From NCBI GenBank assembly GCA_035264885.1, contig DATFPK010000046.1, positions 1-15,510 of the forward strand: DNA of 15,510 nt, in the 5' to 3' direction. The DNA is from DATFPK01 sp035264885 (GTDB taxonomy: Bacteria; Actinomycetota; Thermoleophilia; Solirubrobacterales; 70-9). This document shows positions 6,681 to 13,840 of the stretch, piece after piece. Under the pieces are notes generated by a model. That model worked only from the letters and a program-made list of their open reading frames with translations. It was not told where the DNA came from and searched no databases. Each line of letters starts with the position of its first letter. Positions within the stretch are counted from its first letter, which is position 1. Made by a program: the position numbers and the translations under genes.

Positions 6681-7789
6681 CAGCGTGCGGTCCTCTCTCC
6701 CCGGATCTCGCCGTCGTGCGCGATGCAGGCGGCGTCGAGGATGTCGTCGTCGAAATCGATCTTCAGCTCGCCCTCCTCGGTGACCAGCAGGCCGAGCAGG
6801 TTCTCGAGGTTCTTGGCGTAGAGCTGGGACGCCGGCACCGGCATCCGGCTGGGCAGGTTGCGCGCGCCGATCACCTTGACGCCCTTCTCCACCACCGTCT
6901 CCCCCGCCTCGGTCAGCTCGCAGTTGCCGCCCGTCTCGGCCGCCAGGTCGACGATCACCGACCCGGGCTGCATGCCGCGGACAGCATCGGCGGTGATCAG
7001 CGTCGGCGCGGGCCGCCCCGGGATCGCCGCCGTGGTGATGATCACGTCCTGCTTGGCGGCGTTCTGCCCCAGCGCGTCGCGGACCTGCTCGTTCTCCTCG
7101 TCGGTCAGCGGCCGGGCGTAGCCGCCCTCGGCCTCGGCGTCCGGGATGAAGTCGAGCTCGAGCGGGCGGCCGCCGAGGGAGGCGATCTGCTCCCAGGCGG
7201 CGCGGCGGATGTCGAAGCCGGTGACGATCGCGCCCAGGCGCTTGGCGGTCGCGATCGCCTGGAGGCCGGCGACGCCCGCGCCGAGCACGAGGACCTTCGC
7301 CGGCGCGACCGTTCCCGCGGCCGTGGTCATCATCCCGAAGAACCGGCCCGACTCCTCGGCGGCGATCAGCGTCGCCGCGTAACCGCCGGCCGAGGCCTGC
7401 GAGGACAGCGCGTCCATCGCCTGGGCCCGGGTCGTCCGCGGGATCGCCTCCATCGCGAACGCGGTCACGCCGGCCTCGGCCAGGGCCCGGTTCGTCTCGG
7501 CGGAGGTCAGCGGCGCGAGGTGGCCGACGTAGACCTGGCCCCTGTTCAACCGGTCGATGTCCTCGGCGCTGGGCAGCGCGACCCCGAGGACGACATCGGC
7601 GTCCCAGGCGCCATCGATCTCGGCACCCGCCTCGGAGTAGTGCTCGTCGGGATGGCCTGCCGCCTCGCCGGCGCCGGACTCGACGGTGACGTCGATCCCG
7701 TCGTTCTTCTTCAGCGAGCGAACGACGTCGGGCACGAGCGCCACGCGGCGCTCGCCCTCTGCCGTCTCTTTGGGAACCCCGATCCTCAC
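6680..7789 (-). CDS. pntAA: NAD(P) transhydrogenase subunit alpha, NAD-binding part (PntAA)
   Basis: This soluble domain I binds NAD(H) and passes hydride to the NADP domain of PntB. The GTG at 7789 (369 aa, 'MRIGVPKETAEGERRVALVPD') is preferred over TTG at 7795, because GAGGG at 7798-7802 lies eight bases from the GTG but only two from the TTG. An N-terminal AlaDH/PNT domain carries 'ERRVALVP' and 'VYVGHLAPLTSAE'. The central Rossmann fold has 'VLVLGAGVAGLQAIATAKRLGA' (GAGVAG near residue 168) and 'VTGFDIRRAAWEQIASLGG', then 'DVIITTAAIPGRPAPTLIT' and 'VIVDLAAETGGNCELT'. No alanine dehydrogenase partner genes are present and the pntAB-pntB neighbours settle the identity. It is first in the operon. 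Confidence 0.96.
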   Translation of the reverse strand: MRIGVPKETAEGERRVALVPDVVRSLKKNDGIDVTVESGAGEAAGHPDEHYSEAGAEIDGAWDADVVLGVALPSAEDIDRLNRGQVYVGHLAPLTSAETNRALAEAGVTAFAMEAIPRTTRAQAMDALSSQASAGGYAATLIAAEESGRFFGMMTTAAGTVAPAKVLVLGAGVAGLQAIATAKRLGAIVTGFDIRRAAWEQIASLGGRPLELDFIPDAEAEGGYARPLTDEENEQVRDALGQNAAKQDVIITTAAIPGRPAPTLITADAVRGMQPGSVIVDLAAETGGNCELTEAGETVVEKGVKVIGARNLPSRMPVPASQLYAKNLENLLGLLVTEEGELKIDFDDDILDAACIAHDGEIRGERTAR

Positions 7790-7797
7790 AGACAAAA

Positions 7798-7802
7798 CCC
7801 TC
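7798..7802 (-). promoter_or_regulatory. Ribosome binding site deciding the pntAA GTG start
   Basis: GAGGG lies eight bases before GTG 7787-7789. The alternative TTG at 7795 would have only a two-base spacer. Confidence 0.55.
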
Positions 7803-7811
7803 GCAATTGCG
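7802..7811. repeat. 10-bp perfect palindrome in the pnt leader
   Basis: CGCAATTGCG reads identically on both strands. It sits between the probable pnt -10 and the start codon and touches the GAGGG site, a position where a repressor could act. It may be a chance palindrome. Confidence 0.4.
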
Positions 7812-7847
7812 CCGCGCGCGTTATACCCATATCCAGTCGCGCGCGGC
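7811..7847. repeat. Perfect 10-bp inverted repeat around an AT-rich core, upstream of pntAA
   Basis: GCCGCGCGCG (7811-7820) and CGCGCGCGGC (7838-7847) are exact reverse complements. They enclose 17 bases of much lower GC content that contain the likely pnt -10. It could be an operator, or a stem-loop ending the upstream oxidoreductase transcript, though no U-tract follows. Confidence 0.6.
7820..7825 (-). promoter_or_regulatory. Candidate -10 of the pnt operon (TATAAC)
   Basis: On the minus strand TATAAC matches the -10 consensus at five of six positions. It would place transcription start near 7813, giving a leader of about 24 bases that contains GAGGG. No -35 is recognisable, since the upstream 17-base position is the GC-only repeat arm, so activation by a bound factor is possible. 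Confidence 0.45.
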
Positions 7848-7861
7848 GGTGCTGCTCGGCA

Positions 7862-8932
7862 TCAACCCTGAACCGGCACCGCACCCGCGATCGCAGCGAG
7901 GCGCCGGACGGTGTGGAGGCGCTCCTCCTTGTCGACGTGAACGGGCGAGACGATGAGGCGATCGACCCCCGCGGCCCGGAATCGCTCGATCCGCTCCGCG
8001 ACCTGCTCCTCGGTGCCGATCAGGGAGGTGGCGTCGGCGACCTCGTCGGTGATCGCCGCATACGCGGCGTCGCGGTCGCCGTCCTGGAAGAGCCGCTGGA
8101 CCTCGTCGGCGACGTCGCCGAACCCGAACCGGTGTGCCAGGTCGACGTAGAAGTTGGTCTTGCGGCTGCCCATGCCGCCGAAGTAGAGGAGCAGCCCCGC
8201 CTTGACGACGTTGCGGGCGGTGTCGGTGTCCCCGTCGATCGCGACCTGAAGGGTCGGCGAGACCTCGAGCTCAGAGCGGTCCCGGCCGCCCTTGGCCAGA
8301 CCGGCCTCGATGTGCTCTCCCCAGGTGTCCTCGAAGGCGTCGACGCTGAAGAAGATCGGGATCCAGCCGTCGGCGACCTCCGCCGCCAGCTCCACCGACT
8401 TGCGCCCGATCGCCCCGAGGAAGACGGGGATCCGGTTGCGCTCGGGGTGGAAGTTGAGCTTCAGCGCCTTCCCCTCGCCATCGTCGAGCGGCAGCGTGTA
8501 GTGCTCGCCCCGGTGCTCGAGAGGCCCCTCGCGGGCGATGATCTCGCGGACGATCTCGACGTACTCGCGCGTGCGGCCCCACGGCTTCGCGTAGGCCACG
8601 CCGTACCACCCCTCCGAGACCTGCGGCCCGGACGGGCCGAAGCCGAAGATGAACCGGCCGCCGGAGAGCTTGTCGATCGTCGCCCCCGCCATCGCCGCGG
8701 CCGCGGGCGGGCGCGCCGGCACCTGCATGATCGCCGCCCCGAGCCGGATCGTCGACGTCTGCCCGGCCAGCCAGGCGAGGACGCTGACCACGTCGGAGCC
8801 GTAGGACTCGGCCGCCCAGACCGACTCGAAGCCGGCCGACTCGGCCGCCCTGACGACCTCCAGAGCCTCGTCGCCGGCGGGGCCGATCCCCCAATAGCCC
8901 AGGTTCAGCCCGAGCTTCAAGTCACCGGTCAT
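7862..8932 (-). CDS. LLM-class F420-dependent oxidoreductase
   Basis: This 356-aa luciferase-like monooxygenase-fold (TIM barrel) protein belongs to the group that usually uses coenzyme F420. N-terminal 'LGLNLGYWGIGPAGDEALEVVRAAESAGFESVWAAE' (about residues 7-42) and 'TSTIRLGAAIMQVPARPPAAAAM' (about 59-81) are followed by 'IDKLSGGRFIFGFGPSGPQVSEGWYG' (about 85-111), the typical cofactor-binding stretch. Further on are 'PVFLGAIGRKSVELAAEVADGWIP' and, near the end, 'LIGTEEQVAERIERFRAAGVDRLIV'. The fold and family are clear; the substrate cannot be read. It has no redox partner beside it other than the pnt operon 72 bases downstream in the same direction. It diverges from the ATPase gene with only 29 bases between the start codons. 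Confidence 0.92.
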   Translation of the reverse strand: MTGDLKLGLNLGYWGIGPAGDEALEVVRAAESAGFESVWAAESYGSDVVSVLAWLAGQTSTIRLGAAIMQVPARPPAAAAMAGATIDKLSGGRFIFGFGPSGPQVSEGWYGVAYAKPWGRTREYVEIVREIIAREGPLEHRGEHYTLPLDDGEGKALKLNFHPERNRIPVFLGAIGRKSVELAAEVADGWIPIFFSVDAFEDTWGEHIEAGLAKGGRDRSELEVSPTLQVAIDGDTDTARNVVKAGLLLYFGGMGSRKTNFYVDLAHRFGFGDVADEVQRLFQDGDRDAAYAAITDEVADATSLIGTEEQVAERIERFRAAGVDRLIVSPVHVDKEERLHTVRRLAAIAGAVPVQG

Positions 8933-8961
8933 CGACGCCGGACCCTAGTAAACATGGGGCG
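8933..8961. promoter_or_regulatory. Very short divergent intergenic region
   Basis: Only 29 bases separate the two divergent ATGs. The AT-richest patch is TAGTAAACAT. On the minus strand TAGGGT (8947-8942) has the TAnnnT form and would put the start site only a few bases before the oxidoreductase ATG. Ribosome binding sites are weak on both sides. Promoters must extend into the coding regions or the mRNAs are nearly leaderless. Confidence 0.35.
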
Positions 8962-11613
8962 ATGACCGACGCCGCCACCGAACGCGGACTCTCCGGCGCC
9001 GAGGCGTCCGCGCGGCTGGCGCGGCTCGGGCCTCCCCCGGATCCCTCGAGCCGATCGGTCGCGAGCATCGTCGCGGGCAACGTCTTCACGCTCTTCAACG
9101 CGATCATCGGGGTGTTCTTCATCCTGATCCTGTCGCTGGGTCTCTTCGCCGACGCGGTCTTCGGCTTCATCGCGATCGTGAACTCCTGGATCGGGATCCG
9201 CCAGGAGCTGAAGGCGAAGGAGACGCTGGACGAGCTGGCGGTGGTGGTGGCGCCGCGGGCCAAGGTCGTCCGTGACGGGCAAGTCGTCGAGCTGCGGGCC
9301 GAGGAGGTCGTTCCCGGCGACGTGGTCAGGGTCGAGCCGGGCGACCAGCTCGTCGCCGACGGTGAGGTCATCCGGACGCGCGGGCTGACCCTCGACGAGT
9401 CGGTCCTGACCGGCGAGGCGGACGGGATCCGTAAGGGCCTCGGCGAGCGGGGGCTCTCCGGGTCGTTCTGCATCTCCGGCTCGGGCTACTACCTCGTCGA
9501 CGCCGTTCGCGACGACAGCTACGCGGGCCAGATGGCCGGCGAGGCCAAGGCCTTCCGCCACCCGGACTCGCCGCTCCAGGAGGAGGTCAACCGGGTCATC
9601 GTCGCCTGCACCTGGGCGATGGCACCCCTGGCGGTCCTCCTGATCTTCTCGCTGCGGGCCCGCAACACGGGCCTGACCGACGCGGCGCAGACGGCGACAT
9701 CCGGTCTGATCACCCTGATCCCCGAGGGCCTCGTCCTGCTGATGAGCGTGACCTTCGCGGTCGCGGCGATGCGTCTGGCCCGCCACGACACCCTCGTCCA
9801 GCAGATCAGCGCCACCGAGTCGCTGGCCGCGGTGGACACCATCTGCGTCGACAAGACCGGCACGCTCACCGACGGCGACCTGCGGCTGCGCTCGGTCGAG
9901 GTCGCCGACCAGTCCGATTCGGGCCGGATCCACGACGCCCTCGCCCGCTTCGCGGCCAGCGCCGGGGACCGCAACAAGACGCTGGCCGCCGTCGCCGACC
10001 GCTTCCCGGGCCGGGCCGAGCAGGTGAGCGCCGAGGTGCCGTTCTCCTCGGAGTGGAAGTGGAGCGGGCTGACCCTCGCCGGCCGCGGCCGCGCGACCTA
10101 CCTCCTCGGTGCGCCCGACGTCCTCCGGCGGGCCGGCGCCCTCGAGCTGCCGCCCCGGCTCGCCGGCACGCTGCGGGAGGAGACCGCAGCCGGCAGGCGC
10201 GTCGTCGTCTTCGGCGAGTCGGACGGGTCCCTGCCCGCCGACCCATCGTCGGAGCCGCCGCCGGGGATCCGGCCGCTCGCCCTCGTCGTCCTCCAGGAGA
10301 ACCTGCGCCCGGACGCGCCGGAGACGGTTGCCTACATGCGCGACCAAGAGGTCGACCTGAAGCTGATCTCGGGCGACGCCCGCGAGACCGTAACGGCTGT
10401 GGCCTACGGGGTCGGCGTGCCGCAGGAGGCGGGTGTCGTCGAGGGCTCCGAGCTGCCCGAGGACCGCGGCGAGCTGGCGACGGTCGCCGAGGCGAACACC
10501 GTCTTCTGCCGGATCAAGCCGGACCAGAAGAAGGCGCTGGTCGCGGCGCTCTCGGATTCGGGGCGCTACATCGCGATGATCGGCGACGGCGTCAATGACG
10601 TCCCGGCGCTGAAGCGGGCGCGGATGGCGGTCGCGATGGGATCGGGAAGCCAGGTGACCAAGGGGATCGCCGACGTGGTCCTGCTCCGCGACGAGTTCAG
10701 CCGGCTGCCGGAGGCGGTCGGCGAAGGCCGCCGGATCGCCCGCAACATCCACCGCCTCGCCCGCCTCTACCTGACCAAGAGCGTCTACGCGGCGGCGCTG
10801 ATCGTGCTGGTGGCGATCCCCGGCTTCGCGTTCCCCTTCCTGCCCCGCCACCTGACCCTCGCGGCGATGCTGACGATCGGGATCCCCTCCTTCGCGCTCG
10901 CCCTGCTCCCGTCCGACGGGCCGCTCTACCGCGGGCGGCTGCTGCGGGCCCTCGCCGCGTTCGCGGTGCCCGCCGGGCTGGCGATCGCGATCGGCTCGAT
11001 CCTGTCGTTCTTCCTGGTCGACACGGTCGCCGGGGGCTCGCTCGAGGAAGGCAGGACCGCGGCGACGACGACGCTGATCTTCCTCGGCCTCAGCTTCGTG
11101 CTGTTGCTCGAGCGCGGGCCCGGACGCGAGCACATCTCGATCCAGAGCAACATGCTGGCCCTGGTGATCGCGCTCGGCGCGCTGTTCGCCGGCTGCCTGG
11201 CGATCGGCCCGGTGCGCGAGTTCTTCGAGATGGCGCTCCTGAGCGGCGGCCAGTGGTTCCTGGCCCTGCTCTCGGCCGCGGCCGGACTCGTGATCGCCAG
11301 CGTCCTCTGGCACCTGCCGCAGATCGAGCGCCTCGAGGAGACCGCCCCGCGCGGCGAGGGCGAAGAGGCGGGGCCAACGCACAGCCCGGCACGGGTCGTC
11401 GGCGCAGCGGCCGGTGCCGCGTTGCGGGCGCTGCGGCGGCGGCGGGACGAACGGGGGGCGGCCCCCGCCGCCGCGGACGGCGGGGGCGACGGCGGGGCTC
11501 CTGAACCGCGGGGCCCGGGACCGGAGACCGAGCAGCGCGAAGCCCCGACCGGGGTCCTCGGAGCCGAGGATCCCGAGCCGCCGACGACCCGGCTGCCGGC
11601 GGACGGCGACTGA
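8962..11613 (+). CDS. ctpE: CtpE-like cation-translocating P-type ATPase
   Basis: This is a P-type ATPase of 883 aa in the HAD-IC superfamily. N-terminal helices lead to the actuator loop 'LTGEAD' (residues 150-154 are TGEAD), then the ion-site helix M4 'PEGL' (254-257), phosphorylation motif 'DKTGTLT' (Asp297), 'PFSSEWKWSGL' and 'LLGAPDVL' in the nucleotide domain, 'ISGDARETV', and the hinge 'GDGVNDVPALK' (Asp542, Asp546), followed by about six C-terminal helices. 'GNVFTLFNAIIGV', 'GAPD' without the usual KGA Lys, and 'VAMGSGS' closely follow mycobacterial CtpE, which is reported to import calcium. The ion here is inferred from that resemblance. No CxxC or heavy-metal domain is present. The last 90 or so residues (Arg, Gly, Pro and Glu-rich) are an unusual disordered extension. 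Confidence 0.9.
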   Translation: MTDAATERGLSGAEASARLARLGPPPDPSSRSVASIVAGNVFTLFNAIIGVFFILILSLGLFADAVFGFIAIVNSWIGIRQELKAKETLDELAVVVAPRAKVVRDGQVVELRAEEVVPGDVVRVEPGDQLVADGEVIRTRGLTLDESVLTGEADGIRKGLGERGLSGSFCISGSGYYLVDAVRDDSYAGQMAGEAKAFRHPDSPLQEEVNRVIVACTWAMAPLAVLLIFSLRARNTGLTDAAQTATSGLITLIPEGLVLLMSVTFAVAAMRLARHDTLVQQISATESLAAVDTICVDKTGTLTDGDLRLRSVEVADQSDSGRIHDALARFAASAGDRNKTLAAVADRFPGRAEQVSAEVPFSSEWKWSGLTLAGRGRATYLLGAPDVLRRAGALELPPRLAGTLREETAAGRRVVVFGESDGSLPADPSSEPPPGIRPLALVVLQENLRPDAPETVAYMRDQEVDLKLISGDARETVTAVAYGVGVPQEAGVVEGSELPEDRGELATVAEANTVFCRIKPDQKKALVAALSDSGRYIAMIGDGVNDVPALKRARMAVAMGSGSQVTKGIADVVLLRDEFSRLPEAVGEGRRIARNIHRLARLYLTKSVYAAALIVLVAIPGFAFPFLPRHLTLAAMLTIGIPSFALALLPSDGPLYRGRLLRALAAFAVPAGLAIAIGSILSFFLVDTVAGGSLEEGRTAATTTLIFLGLSFVLLLERGPGREHISIQSNMLALVIALGALFAGCLAIGPVREFFEMALLSGGQWFLALLSAAAGLVIASVLWHLPQIERLEETAPRGEGEEAGPTHSPARVVGAAAGAALRALRRRRDERGAAPAAADGGGDGGAPEPRGPGPETEQREAPTGVLGAEDPEPPTTRLPADGD

Positions 11614-11642
11614 TCGGCCCGGCACTCGGGTACCGGGAGCCG

Positions 11643-13064
11643 ATGAAGACCAGCGCTGCCCCGGGCGGTTCGGCGAACTTCGACGACTATCCGGTGACGG
11701 GCGAGGGGTTCGACGAGGCCTTCGCCGCACCGGGACGCCCGCGTGACCACTACGAGGGCATCCTCGCCGCGCTCGAGGACTGTGACCTCAAGAGACTGGC
11801 CAGCCGGGCGGCGGAGGAGATCGAGCGGCTCGGCGCCGACTTCGGCGACGACCAGGGCTTTCGGATCGACCCCGTGCCCCGCCTCTTCACCGGCCCCGAG
11901 TGGGAGCGGATCGAGCTTGGGCTCGTCCAGCGGGCGCGGGCGATCAACGCCTTCGTCGCCGACGCCTACGGGGACCAGCGCGGTTTCGGCGACGGGCCGT
12001 TCCCGCGCCGGCTGCTCGAGACCTCACCCGGGTATGAGCCGATGACCCAGGGCCTGCTCGACCCGGACGCCCACGCGGCCGTCGTCTGCGGGATGGACCT
12101 GGTCCGGGGCGCCGACGGAAGGCCGATGGTGCTCGAGGACAACCTGCGGACGCCTTCCGGCCTCGCCTACGCCGAGGCGGCGCGGAAGGTGATCACCGGG
12201 CTCTGCGACTGGCCCCTCCGGCCGCGGCCCCACGAGGACTTCGCGGTTCGGCTCGGGGCGGCCCTGCGGGCCTCGGCACCCGACCCGGCGAGCGAGCCCT
12301 CGATCGCCGTCCTCTCGGAGGGCTCCGGGAGCGACGCCTGGTTCGAGCAGACCCGGCTGGCCGACGGAATCGGCGGCTTCGTCGTCACGCCGGCCGACCT
12401 GAGTGGCTCCGCCGCGGGCCTGCGGTCGCGGATCGAGGGCCGGGAGCGGCCGGTAGACGTCGTCTACCGGCGGGTCGACGATCCCCTCACCGGCCCCGAC
12501 GGCGCGCCGACGCCCCTGGGCGAGCTGCTCGGACCGCCGCTCCGCTCGGGCAGGCTCCGCTGCGTCAACGCCTTCGGCACCGGCCTCGCCGACGACAAGC
12601 TCGCCCACGCCTACAGCGAGGAGATGATCCGCTTCTACCTCGGCGAAGAGCCGATCCTGGCATCGGTGCCCACGCTCGACGCGGCCACGCCGGAGGCGGC
12701 CGAGGCGCTCGCCGAGCGGCCCGAGGAGCTGGTGATCAAGCCGCGCGGCGGCTACGGCGGCCAAGGCGTCGTCCTGCTCGGGTCGGCGGCGGCAGAGGAG
12801 CGTCGCGAGGCGATCCGGCGGGTCAGCGAAGATCCCGGCTCGGTGGTGATCCAGCCCCTCGTCCACCTCTCGACCCACCCGACCGTCGCCGAAGGGCGGC
12901 TGCGTCCGCGGCATGTCGACCTGCGCCCGTTCGTGGTGTCCTCGGCAGAGGGTGGGCACGTCTTCCCCGGCGGACTCACCCGCTTCGCGCCCGGCGAGGG
13001 CGACATGGTCGTCAACAGCTCGCGTGGTGGTGGCGGCAAGGACACGTGGCTGGTCGAGGCATGA
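11643..13064 (+). CDS. Circularly permuted ATP-grasp type 2 protein
   Basis: This 473-aa predicted amide or peptide ligase has the permuted ATP-grasp fold (DUF404/DUF407, CP_ATPgrasp_2). Landmarks in order are 'RARAINAFVADAYGDQRGFGDG', 'DLVRGADGRPMVLEDNLRTPSG' (metal ligands in E165/N167), 'NAFGTGLADDKLAHAY', the phosphate-binding 'KPRGGYGGQGV' (from K366), 'HVDLRPF' (424-430), and 'VNSSRGGGGKDTWLVE' at the C-terminus (from 457). All expected motifs are intact and the length is typical, so it should be active. Family members are thought to join an amino group to a carboxylate, but the substrates are unknown. Most relatives lie beside an alpha-E domain, transglutaminase or proteasome-like gene. 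Here the partner is a C26 hydrolase overlapping by four bases. The ATPase gene ends 29 bases upstream, so one transcript is possible. Confidence 0.92.
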   Translation: MKTSAAPGGSANFDDYPVTGEGFDEAFAAPGRPRDHYEGILAALEDCDLKRLASRAAEEIERLGADFGDDQGFRIDPVPRLFTGPEWERIELGLVQRARAINAFVADAYGDQRGFGDGPFPRRLLETSPGYEPMTQGLLDPDAHAAVVCGMDLVRGADGRPMVLEDNLRTPSGLAYAEAARKVITGLCDWPLRPRPHEDFAVRLGAALRASAPDPASEPSIAVLSEGSGSDAWFEQTRLADGIGGFVVTPADLSGSAAGLRSRIEGRERPVDVVYRRVDDPLTGPDGAPTPLGELLGPPLRSGRLRCVNAFGTGLADDKLAHAYSEEMIRFYLGEEPILASVPTLDAATPEAAEALAERPEELVIKPRGGYGGQGVVLLGSAAAEERREAIRRVSEDPGSVVIQPLVHLSTHPTVAEGRLRPRHVDLRPFVVSSAEGGHVFPGGLTRFAPGEGDMVVNSSRGGGGKDTWLVEA

Positions 13065-13840
13065 CGCCGAACGGCTCCAACGGCGCCCGGCCCCTGATCG
13101 GGGTGACGACCTCGGAGGTGCGGCGGGCGGAGACCGTCCGCCAGACCCCCCGCAGCGAGCCGCCGCGGATCGAGATGGCCCTGGGGCTCATCTACCTCCA
13201 GGCACTCGAGGCGGCTGGTGCCCTGCCGCTCGTGATCCCGCCGATGGCGATGGACGCGATCGACCCACTCCTCGACCGCCTCGACGGGATCTGCCTCTCA
13301 GGCGGGCCCGACCTCGATCCGGAGACCTACCGGGCCAAGCCCCATGAGGAGCTCGGGCCGATCGAGCCCGCCCTCGACCGCTTCGAGCTCGCCGTCGCCG
13401 GTGGCGCCGACCGGCGCAGCGTGCCGATACTCGCGATCTGCCGCGGCATGCAGGCCCTCAACGTGGTCCGCGGCGGGACCCTCCACCAGCACCTCCCGGC
13501 GCTCCCGGGCAAGCTGCCGCACCGCCAGGAGGAGCCGGGCGACATCCCCACGCATCCCGTCACGATCGAGGGGCCGAGCCTCCTGGCCGAGGCGGTCGGC
13601 GCCGGCGACCTCGAGGTCAACTCCTTCCACCACCAGTCGATCGACCGGCTGGGCGAGGGTCTGCGGGTCGTCGCCTGCGCGCCCGACGAGACGATCGAGG
13701 CCGTCGAGGATCCGAGCCGGCCCTTCCTGGTCGGCGTCCAGTGGCACGCCGAGGCGATGGCCGCCCGCCCGCAGGAGGCCTCCTTGTTCGAGCGCTTCGT
13801 CGACGCGGCGCGGCGACCCGCCGCGGCGCCCGCGGCCTAG
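13061..13840 (+). CDS. Gamma-glutamyl-gamma-aminobutyrate hydrolase family (peptidase C26)
   Basis: This class-I glutamine amidotransferase-like hydrolase of 259 aa resembles PuuD, which cleaves gamma-glutamyl amides. The chosen ATG overlaps the upstream TGA (ATGA), giving translational coupling; a GTG at 13046 is an alternative. N-terminal 'PLIGVTTSEVR', the substrate-pocket 'LSGGPDLDPETY' (G81-G82), the nucleophile elbow 'ILAICRGMQALNVVRGG' with Cys127, 'NSFHHQSID', and 'GVQWHAEAM' with His229 and Glu231 complete the Cys-His-Glu triad. The usual 'QWHPE' is here 'QWHAE', a mild variation. No putrescine-degradation gene is nearby. Coupling to an ATP-grasp ligase suggests it trims or recycles that enzyme's product. 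Its stop shares CTAG with the convergent crotonase gene. Confidence 0.9.
   Translation: MTPNGSNGARPLIGVTTSEVRRAETVRQTPRSEPPRIEMALGLIYLQALEAAGALPLVIPPMAMDAIDPLLDRLDGICLSGGPDLDPETYRAKPHEELGPIEPALDRFELAVAGGADRRSVPILAICRGMQALNVVRGGTLHQHLPALPGKLPHRQEEPGDIPTHPVTIEGPSLLAEAVGAGDLEVNSFHHQSIDRLGEGLRVVACAPDETIEAVEDPSRPFLVGVQWHAEAMAARPQEASLFERFVDAARRPAAAPAA

Noticed and set aside
6716..8965. Plus-strand open frame of 749 codons opposite pntAA and the LLM gene
   Set aside because: It spans two real genes and their intergenic repeat in antisense and shows no domain.
8929..11730. Minus-strand open frame of 933 codons opposite the ATPase
   Set aside because: It is the antisense of a clearly motif-bearing P-type ATPase and is low-complexity (Arg, Asp, Gln, Gly); such frames are common in GC-rich DNA.
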